A stretch of 24,204 bases of DNA, from contig JAIVWI010000023.1 in NCBI GenBank assembly GCA_048636595.1, positions 1 through 24,204 of the forward strand, given 5' to 3'. The position numbers and the translations under genes were made by a program. This stretch comes from JAJRRA01 sp048636595. GTDB lineage: Bacteria; Pseudomonadota; Gammaproteobacteria; Xanthomonadales; SZUA-36. A model generated the notes under the pieces. It saw nothing but the letters and a program-made list of their open reading frames with translations, had not been told where the DNA came from and made no database searches. The number at the start of each line of letters is the position of its first letter. The stretch's first letter is position 1. Positions 17,710 to 23,063 of this stretch are shown piece by piece.

Positions 17710-18579
17710 CTAACCGCCATTATTGCAAGTCCTGATTATTTTCAAATTATCAATCAGGCGGGTCTTTCCGCACCAGACTGCTGCCAATAGACGCAGATCC
17801 TGGTCACTGTTGGCTGGCGCCGCCAGGTCCTTTGCTCGCCTGATAGCTACATAATCCACGCCAAGCTGATGTTTTTTAAGTTGAATATTCGCCAGTTCTT
17901 CCAGCGATGATAAATCCACACTCGCTTGACCGGCACGTGCGGCCGTTTCCCGCAGCACAGCCTGCAGGCACTGGGCTCTCTCCAGTTGTTCACTGTCCAG
18001 GTAGCTGTTGCGTGAACTCAGGGCAAGCCCGCTGTGTTCCCTGACCGTTGGCACGGCATGGATGTGAATGTCGTAGCCCAGATCCTCCACCATGCGTCGA
18101 ATGATCAGCAACTGCTGGTAGTCTTTTTCACCGAACACGGCCACATCCGGATTCACCAGGTTGAACAGGCGCGCCACGACCGTGACCACGCCATCAAAGT
18201 GCCCTGGGCGAAACCGGCCTTCCAGCCTGGAGGCAAGATCCGGTGCGGCGCGAAGCATGACCGCGTTTTCAAAGCCGAACGGGTAAACGGTCTGCACGTC
18301 CGGAGCAAAAAGCAGGTCACAACCCGCCTGCGCCAGAGCAACCCGGTCTGTTTCGAGCGTCCTGGGATAATTTTCAATATCCTCACCTTCGCCAAACTGG
18401 GTGGGATTCACATAGATACTGCTTACTACCTGGTCGGCCTGATCCCTGGCTGCTTTGACCAGGGACAGGTGGCCCGCATGGAGGTTGCCCATCGTGGGAA
18501 CCAGAGCGATCCGCTGTCCAGCCTGCCTCCAGTTACGGGTACATTCCCGGAGTTCCTGCCGCGTTTTGGCTTCAAGCAT
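17710..18579 (-). CDS. panC: Pantothenate synthetase
   Basis: From ATG 18579 the protein is 289 residues, the PanC length. It has the HxGH-type nucleotidyltransferase motif VPTMGNLHAGHLSL (residues 27-40), SSIYVNPTQFGEGEDIENYP, FGEKDYQQLLIIRRM, and LALSSRNSYL, the KMSKS-equivalent. It joins pantoate and beta-alanine with ATP to make pantothenate. An in-frame ATG at 18681 would run 102 bases into panB and add a non-family N-terminus, so I reject it. The chosen ATG overlaps the panB stop by eight bases (ATGCTTGA), implying coupled translation. A terminator follows. Confidence 0.97.
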   Translation of the reverse strand: MLEAKTRQELRECTRNWRQAGQRIALVPTMGNLHAGHLSLVKAARDQADQVVSSIYVNPTQFGEGEDIENYPRTLETDRVALAQAGCDLLFAPDVQTVYPFGFENAVMLRAAPDLASRLEGRFRPGHFDGVVTVVARLFNLVNPDVAVFGEKDYQQLLIIRRMVEDLGYDIHIHAVPTVREHSGLALSSRNSYLDSEQLERAQCLQAVLRETAARAGQASVDLSSLEELANIQLKKHQLGVDYVAIRRAKDLAAPANSDQDLRLLAAVWCGKTRLIDNLKIIRTCNNGG

Positions 18580-19372
18580 ACTCGTGTTCTTTCGCCGGGA
18601 ACCGGCCCGAACGGACATCCGACACGTAGCGCTCAAATGCTGCGCCAATGCTTTGACTGCCCTGCATGAAATCCGCAACAAACCGGGGTACCCGGCTGCC
18701 CAGCCCCAGCATGTCGTGCATCACCAGGACCTGGCCATCGCAGTCTGCCCCGGCCCCTATCCCGATAAGTGGAATTTCCAACTGCGCAGAAACCTCCCGG
18801 CCAAGCGCTGCGGGCACACACTCCAATACCATCAGCTGGGCGCCAGCGGTTTGCAGAGCCAGGGCATCCTCCATCAATCGGCTGGCAGCTTCAGCCTCCC
18901 GGGCCTGTACTTTGAAACCGCCCAGTTGGTGCACGCTTTGAGGCGTCAACCCCAGGTGCCCACACACCGGAACACCACGGCTGACCAGGTATTCGACGAT
19001 GGCAATCATGGGGCCGGCGCCCTCCAGCTTTACCATGGCGCTGCCTGCGGACAGCAGTTGCACAGCGTTATTCATGGCCGTGGATTCATTGTGGTAACTA
19101 CCAAAAGGCATGTCGGCCAGGAGGAAAGCCCTTTCCACCCCACGGGCGACACAACGCGTGTGATAGGCGATATCGTCAACGCTGACCGCCACCGTGGAAT
19201 TCATGCCTTGCACCACCATGCCCAGCGAATCGCCAACCAGGATGATGTCGACACCAGCCTCGTCCATGGTGCGGGTAAACACCGCGTCGTAACAGGTCAG
19301 CATGGCGATTTTCTCACCGCGGCGTTTCATTTCCTGAATGTGGTCGATCGTATGCGGGGCTTTATTGTTCAT
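18572..19372 (-). CDS. panB: 3-methyl-2-oxobutanoate hydroxymethyltransferase
   Basis: The protein is 266 residues. The family metal and substrate site is DIILVGDSLGMVVQGM (D48), with ADMPFGSYHN (D87) as the second Mg ligand region and GAGADCDGQVLVMHDMLGL near the C-terminus. It transfers a one-carbon unit from 5,10-methylene-tetrahydrofolate to alpha-ketoisovalerate, giving ketopantoate, the first step to coenzyme A. It overlaps folK by 11 bases upstream and panC by eight bases downstream. Placement after a folate biosynthesis gene is metabolically sensible because PanB consumes a folate cofactor. Confidence 0.97.
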   Translation of the reverse strand: MNNKAPHTIDHIQEMKRRGEKIAMLTCYDAVFTRTMDEAGVDIILVGDSLGMVVQGMNSTVAVSVDDIAYHTRCVARGVERAFLLADMPFGSYHNESTAMNNAVQLLSAGSAMVKLEGAGPMIAIVEYLVSRGVPVCGHLGLTPQSVHQLGGFKVQAREAEAASRLMEDALALQTAGAQLMVLECVPAALGREVSAQLEIPLIGIGAGADCDGQVLVMHDMLGLGSRVPRFVADFMQGSQSIGAAFERYVSDVRSGRFPAKEHEYA

Positions 19373-19856
19373 TGAAGGTTCCGATGTACTCTACATCCTG
19401 GCCGTCGAGGCTGGACAGGCACTCTTTAGCTGATCGCTTTCCAGCAATTATAAAATCGGGATCAAGTTCCAGCAACGGCTGCAGCACAAAGGCTCGCAGG
19501 TGCATTCTTGGATGGGGTAATTCCAGGCCGGGGGATTTCATCACCAGATCATCATAGCTAAGCAGGTCCAGGTCAATAATGCGTGGCCCCCAACGGCCAG
19601 CGGACCTGTCCCGTCCCATTTGATGTTCGATCTGCAACAAAACTTCGAGCAGTTCACCGGGCTGAAGGTCGGTTTCAACCATTGCCACGGCATTGAAAAA
19701 ATCGTCCTGGTCCTGTTTGCCCCAGGGTGCGGTGCGGTAAAAACCTGAAATTTCCCTGAGTTCAATTCCTGCAATATCCCCCAGTTGCAGGAGTGCTTCT
19801 TTCAACTGGGCCCCGGGGTTCCCGAGGTTACTTCCAAGGCCGATCCAGGCATCCAT
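19362..19856 (-). CDS. folK: 6-hydroxymethyl-7,8-dihydropterin pyrophosphokinase
   Basis: The protein is 164 residues. The N-terminus is WIGLGSNLGNP, and FYRTAPWGKQDQDDFFNAV follows. The signature RWGPRIIDLDLLSYDD (residues 88-103) carries the Mg-binding Asp pair D95 and D97. LPHPRMHLRAFVLQPLLEL completes the fold. It transfers pyrophosphate from ATP to hydroxymethyl-dihydropterin in folate synthesis. It starts 12 bases after the pcnB stop and its last 11 bases overlap panB. The pcnB-folK pair is conserved in gammaproteobacteria. Confidence 0.96.
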   Translation of the reverse strand: MDAWIGLGSNLGNPGAQLKEALLQLGDIAGIELREISGFYRTAPWGKQDQDDFFNAVAMVETDLQPGELLEVLLQIEHQMGRDRSAGRWGPRIIDLDLLSYDDLVMKSPGLELPHPRMHLRAFVLQPLLELDPDFIIAGKRSAKECLSSLDGQDVEYIGTFNEQ

Positions 19857-19868
19857 TGGACTTGGATA

Positions 19869-21134
19869 TCAAACGCTTGAAGGAGCCCGGCGCCGATATT
19901 GGCGGCGCGGCCTGTCGCGGCTTGTACGCGTGCGTCTTGAAAAATCAACTCCCACTTGCGCTTTCGTCCAGAACTCGCACAACTCGAGCAATGAAGGATC
20001 TTCTTTCGCCCGCAATAGCAGGAAATCGTATCCGGCGCGAAACCTTTCCTGCTCGAGCAACCGCCGCCAGCGCTTCCCCCTGATTTTCCCGAACCGGGGC
20101 TGCATGGTCCATATCTGGCGTGTCACTGCACTGAACCGCCGTGGGACCGCCGTGCTTCTGACCTGGGCCGAGATGACCTCCTCGGCTGCCAGCATGAATG
20201 CGTTATATTCAGATTCACCTTGTTTAACGAGTGCCTGCGCCCCGTCCCTCACCGGCTGCCACAGCAGTGCTGCAAACAAAAAAGCAGGCGTTACCGGTTT
20301 GGATTCACGCACGCGGTCATCGGTATTTTCCAGCGCCTTGCTCAACAGGATGCCTATGTGAATCTTTCCCGGACCATTGCCTTTTTTCACGGTGGGGAAA
20401 AGGGTTGAACTCAGACCAAAGCGCTGCAAGGCTTCCATGCTGCGCCGGCCGTGACCGGTGAGGAACAGTTTACAAACTTCTTCGAACAGGCGTGCCGGAG
20501 GCATGTCTTTAAGCAGTGACGCCAGTTTCCTGGTGGGGGCCGCTGTTTCCTGGTCCGGCTCCACGCCGAGTTTGGCGACAAACCTTGCCGCCCTGAGCAG
20601 GCGGACCGCATCTTCGCGGTATCGTGTTTCGGGATCGCCAATGAGGCGCAAACGTCTTTCCGCCAGGTCCTTATAGCCGTCAACGTAATCCCTGATATCC
20701 CCGCTTACCGGGTCGAGGAACAGCGCATTAATCGTAAAATCACGCCGTATGGCGTCTTCCTCTACGCTACCGAACACGTTATCGCGCAGGATCCTGCCGT
20801 TGAGTTTTTCGCGCTCGTTACCCGCAGTTGGCTGGCCACGAAAAGTCGCTACCTCGATTAATACGCCACCCTTGCGGACATGGGCAAGTCTGAAGCGGCG
20901 CCCGATCAGGCGGCAGCGCGGAAAGATTTCCTGGACTTCTTCCGGTGTCGCACTGGTCGCAACGTCGTAGTCCTTGGGAATTTTGCCGAGCAGCAAATCA
21001 CGAACACTGCCCCCCACGATGTAGGCTTCGTATCCTGCATCTTGCAGATCCCTGACAACATCAGTTGCATAGGGGCACAATTCATCGGGGTCAATGCCGT
21101 GCTCTGCTTCCGGGATTGTTTTGAACTTAACGAT
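19869..21134 (-). CDS. pcnB: Poly(A) polymerase I, apparent AUC start
   Basis: The product is 421 residues if started at ATC 21134. The nucleotidyltransferase core is GYEAYIVGGSVRDLLLGKIP followed by KDYDVAT. RLIGRRFRLAHV, EEDAIRRDFTINALFLDP and ETRYREDAVRLLRAARF are all typical PcnB/CCA-type class II motifs, and the C-terminus is Arg-rich as in PcnB. It adds poly(A) tails that promote mRNA decay. The conserved N-terminal IPxxEHGI segment is encoded upstream of the first conventional start (TTG 21080). Between an in-frame TGA at 21159-21161 and that TTG there is no ATG, GTG or TTG. An AGGAG at 21141-21145 lies six bases before ATC 21134. A TTG start would give 403 residues. Confidence 0.93.
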   Translation of the reverse strand: MVKFKTIPEAEHGIDPDELCPYATDVVRDLQDAGYEAYIVGGSVRDLLLGKIPKDYDVATSATPEEVQEIFPRCRLIGRRFRLAHVRKGGVLIEVATFRGQPTAGNEREKLNGRILRDNVFGSVEEDAIRRDFTINALFLDPVSGDIRDYVDGYKDLAERRLRLIGDPETRYREDAVRLLRAARFVAKLGVEPDQETAAPTRKLASLLKDMPPARLFEEVCKLFLTGHGRRSMEALQRFGLSSTLFPTVKKGNGPGKIHIGILLSKALENTDDRVRESKPVTPAFLFAALLWQPVRDGAQALVKQGESEYNAFMLAAEEVISAQVRSTAVPRRFSAVTRQIWTMQPRFGKIRGKRWRRLLEQERFRAGYDFLLLRAKEDPSLLELCEFWTKAQVGVDFSRRTRTSRDRPRRQYRRRAPSSV

Positions 21135-21145
21135 TTCGGGCTCCT
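21132..21145 (-). promoter_or_regulatory. Strong Shine-Dalgarno before a non-canonical AUC start of pcnB
   Basis: Read on the minus strand, AGGAG (within AGGCAGGAG, 21141-21149) is followed by six bases and then ATC at 21132-21134, in the pcnB frame. The only other near-cognate candidate upstream is CTG at 21156-21158, which has no ribosome binding site. E. coli pcnB is a documented case of AUU initiation that limits expression, so AUC here is plausible by analogy. Confidence 0.6.
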
Positions 21146-21256
21146 GCCTGGTACTCAGTCACTGCACATGCGCTCTACGAGGGGTGCTAGAGAAAATTTT
21201 TGAATCAAGATACATCAGAGGACAAAAAATGCCCAGCGAAAGGTTGAATAAAACAC

Positions 21257-21281
21257 GGGCGCTAGTTTACCATGAGCGCCC
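21257..21281. repeat. Inverted repeat between pcnB and the tRNA-Glu promoter
   Basis: GGGCGCT (21257-21263) and AGCGCCC (21275-21281) are perfect reverse complements around an 11-base AT-rich loop. The repeat lies just upstream of the tRNA-Glu -35 box and in the upstream region of pcnB. It has no T-run on either side. It may be an operator for either divergent unit, or chance. Confidence 0.4.
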
Positions 21282-21283
21282 TG

Positions 21284-21311
21284 TGGACAGTGGATTTGTA
21301 TCTGTTACCAT
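21284..21311 (+). promoter_or_regulatory. Candidate sigma-70 promoter of tRNA-Glu
   Basis: TGGACA (21284-21289) and TACCAT (21306-21311) are spaced by 16 bases. Transcription would begin just before the mature 5' end at 21321. The match is fair at -35 and moderate at -10, and position relative to the tRNA supports it. Confidence 0.45.
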
Positions 21312-21320
21312 CGACCGTAC

Positions 21321-21396
21321 GCTCCCTTCGTCTAGCGGTCCAGGACGCCGCCCTCTCAAGGCGGAAACACGAGTTCGATTCTCGTAGGGAGCGCCA
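21321..21396 (+). tRNA. tRNA-Glu (anticodon CTC)
   Basis: A full cloverleaf of 76 bases including an encoded CCA at 21394-21396. The acceptor stem GCTCCCT/AGGGAGC pairs perfectly, and the anticodon stem CCGCC/GGCGG flanks the loop CCTCTCAA-like region with anticodon CTC at 21355-21357. The T loop is TTCGATT. The body resembles gammaproteobacterial tRNA-Glu (CTTCGTCTAG start of the D arm). CUC is the second glutamate isoacceptor; E. coli uses only UUC. It is divergent from pcnB and upstream of sixA. Confidence 0.95.
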
Positions 21397-21477
21397 GATT
21401 TAACCTCATGATAAGTAAACACATTTTTCCGATAATAGATCGCTATTCAGTGATTTTATTAAAGCTAATTTCTGTAT

Positions 21478-21499
21478 TTAGGTAAGTTTTAGGTAAGTT
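21478..21499. repeat. Tandem 11-base direct repeat downstream of tRNA-Glu
   Basis: TTAGGTAAGTT occurs twice back to back (21478-21488 and 21489-21499) in the 201-base AT-rich gap between tRNA-Glu and sixA. It is short, and I have no function for it. A 9-base TGATCAAAA also occurs twice nearby (about 21503 and 21586). Confidence 0.7.
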
Positions 21500-21561
21500 C
21501 TGGTGATCAAAAAGGGCCGCCACCAGAGTAACGACCCCGGAAGGATCAGGAGGCTTTTCTT

Positions 21562-21589
21562 TTGCTCAAGACTTTGTTCGGTATATGAT
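21562..21589 (+). promoter_or_regulatory. Candidate promoter placing sixA transcription start at or near its ATG
   Basis: TTGCTC (21562-21567) and TATGAT (21584-21589) are separated by 16 bases. The -10 is a five-of-six match. The expected start point is within a few bases of the sixA ATG at 21598, and no Shine-Dalgarno lies in the intervening bases, so the message may be leaderless. Confidence 0.4.
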
Positions 21590-21597
21590 CAAAAGCG

Positions 21598-22113
21598 ATG
21601 TCACGCGAACTTCTCATTCTGCGCCACGCCAAATCTGCATGGGATACAGATGCGGCAACGGATTTCGAGCGGCCACTGGCCAAAAGGGGCAAGAAGGCGG
21701 CGCCGCGCGTGGGGCGTTTCTTGTTTCAGCAGGGCCTGGTCCCGGACTTCGTAGTCAGTTCCCCTGCAATGAGGGCCCGGCAAACTGTCATCGCTGTCTG
21801 TGGGCAGATGGATATCGGCCCGGACCAGATTAGCTGGGACGACCGGATCTACGGCGGCTGGACTGCTTCACTTGTAAGCGTTCTTACGGATTGCCCGAAT
21901 GACGCCAGACGCGTATTGATCGCCGGGCACAATCCCGGCCTGGAGACCTTGCTGCAGTATCTTTGCCATCACCGGGTCCCCATCCCCCCAGATGGCAAGC
22001 TGCTACCGACCGCCGCCGTGGCGCACCTGCAGATTGACTCGGAGTGGAGCAATCTGGACAGTGGCGTAGCACGCCTGCTCTCGATTACCCGTTCCCGATC
22101 CCTGGCTGATTAA
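21598..22113 (+). CDS. sixA: SixA-type phosphohistidine phosphatase
   Basis: The protein is 171 residues of the histidine phosphatase superfamily. The catalytic motif is LLILRHAKSAWD (R9, H10), with SSPAMRARQT (R59), a DDRIYGG segment and the second catalytic His in IAGHNPGLETLL (H111). These are the compact SixA arrangement without an inserted cap domain. SixA enzymes dephosphorylate phosphohistidine, in E. coli on ArcB and the nitrogen-related phosphotransferase protein NPr. Substrate here is unknown. It is a single gene on the plus strand after tRNA-Glu. The ATG has no clear Shine-Dalgarno. The GC content is still that of the core block. Confidence 0.9.
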   Translation: MSRELLILRHAKSAWDTDAATDFERPLAKRGKKAAPRVGRFLFQQGLVPDFVVSSPAMRARQTVIAVCGQMDIGPDQISWDDRIYGGWTASLVSVLTDCPNDARRVLIAGHNPGLETLLQYLCHHRVPIPPDGKLLPTAAVAHLQIDSEWSNLDSGVARLLSITRSRSLAD

Positions 22114-22141
22114 GAACGTCTCGGTTGATCAGGCGTCTTCG

Positions 22142-22206
22142 GTAACCTTGTGAACAGCGAGCGGAATCGAACCACCGACACGCGGATTTTCAGTCCGCAA
22201 GGTCAC
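22142..22206 (-). pseudogene. 3'-half tRNA-Phe-like fragment lacking a D arm
   Basis: On the minus strand a perfect anticodon arm, GCGGA-CTGAAAA-TCCGC (22182-22198, anticodon GAA at 22189-22191, Phe), is followed by a five-base variable loop and a T arm with loop TTCGATT (22160-22176). No 5' acceptor or D arm precedes it; the sequence there becomes AT-rich. There is no CCA. The ends, GTGACCTTG and CAAGGTTAC, can pair over nine positions with one G-U, which would close a D-armless cloverleaf. Most likely this is a truncated tRNA copy or an attachment-site remnant of an integrated element. Confidence 0.65.
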
Positions 22207-22754
22207 TTAGATTTATTTATTTATTTAAGCATATATTTCTAGACAGAAATAAACACGAAAAGCTACCCAGGCATCGCAGGGACAGCGAGCCATGGTACGG
22301 CGGCAGAGGAAAAAGCAGTTTAACCCAAGGGGACGAGCGTCCTTTTCAGCTTGTTTGTTCGGCACTTTTTGGTGATCTATTTCAGGAGCACCCGTGCGTG
22401 GTGGCCTGGCAGTTCTTCATACATGTCTATTGAGTTATCGTTTGAAGTACACGGTCTGGTGGATCTGCGTATTCGGTGCGAAGAAGATATCCTCATACAC
22501 CAACCTTCAAAATACTATTGTCGTTAAGCCGTCATCTTGCGATTACTGATCACTGGCTTCGCCTGACAATCCACCAATCTGGCATTGTAAGGACTTTTCA
22601 GGATCAAGCTTTTGACTTGGGACAACTAGTGAAAATTAACATATATGCAATTTTTGTAAAGTAAGCTCCGGCATTGACTGAAATCCACTATCACAGAATG
22701 AAAGATTGCTCGAGGACGCCGCCGGATTATCAGCCCAGGTCAACCTTAACCTAA

Positions 22755-22773
22755 GCTTAAATTGTATTTAAGC
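22755..22773. repeat. Perfect short palindrome upstream of the LolA-like stub
   Basis: GCTTAAAT, TGT, ATTTAAGC: eight-base arms with a three-base loop. It is followed by GGGCC rather than a T-run, so it is not a convincing terminator. It lies about 65-80 bases upstream of the LolA-like remnant and could be an operator or chance in AT-rich DNA. Confidence 0.5.
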
Positions 22774-22837
22774 GGGCCTTCAGGTCAGGTAACTATCATT
22801 AGCTCCAGGAGCAGTATTTGCTGTAAGCGCTTTCGAT

Positions 22838-23062
22838 TTGCCGGACAAATCAGGGATTGAAGCACGACCGGACCGGCACGGTAGTGATGTAAAAAAACTG
22901 GAGAAAATTGATGGCATCTGGGTTGCAACTGAGATCGAGATGAAAACCACAAAAGATAAAAATACTCTCCACAGAACTATCTTAAAACTTGATGATGTGA
23001 AGTTTAACCAGGATCTGGATGACGCTTTCTTTAGTGTAAGACGTATCGAGAAAGGGCTCTAA
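22838..23062 (+). pseudogene. C-terminal remnant of a LolA-like outer-membrane lipoprotein-sorting protein
   Basis: The 74-residue frame (open from 22793 after a TAA) contains DVKKLEKIDGIWVATEIEMK and ILKLDDVKFNQDLDDAFFSV followed by RRIEKGL. This matches the last 55 or so residues of the outer-membrane lipoprotein-sorting protein family (LolA-like, normally about 250 residues) that sits beside DUF1302 and RND/MMPL exporter genes. The N-terminal signal peptide and most of the barrel are missing, and the upstream 700 bases do not encode them in any frame I read. The only start is a TTG without clear SD. It ends one base before the DUF1302 GTG, so the downstream junction looks original and the truncation is upstream. 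Confidence 0.7.
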
Positions 23063-23063
23063 G

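Larger units (their letters stand above)
22114..22837. other. Gene-poor AT-rich stretch at a composition break
   Basis: This gap of 724 bases holds a tRNA-Phe-like fragment (22142-22206), an (ATTT)4 run (22211-22226) and a perfect 8-base palindrome with a 3-base loop (22755-22773). Frames are short and broken. A 62-codon GTG frame (22476-22664) has no recognisable product. The line 22201-22260 has 14 G or C in 60 bases, far below the core genes to the left. It looks like degraded or acquired DNA rather than a coding region. Confidence 0.6.

Noticed and set aside
18580..18681. N-terminal extension of PanC by 34 residues.
   Set aside because: It overlaps panB in another frame and is not part of PanC; the ATG at 18579 gives the normal length and an ATGCTTGA overlap.
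18455..19375. A 306-codon plus-strand open frame antisense to panB and panC.
   Set aside because: It has the composition of a shadow frame (His- and Gln-rich), no motif, and two well-supported genes lie opposite.
21585..21833. An alternative plus-strand frame beginning at an ATG 13 bases before sixA.
   Set aside because: It is out of frame with the SixA motifs and has no similarity to known proteins.
22476..22664. A 62-codon GTG frame in the AT-rich gap.
   Set aside because: No ribosome binding site, no recognisable domain and no neighbour support; it is kept only as part of the gene-poor region.
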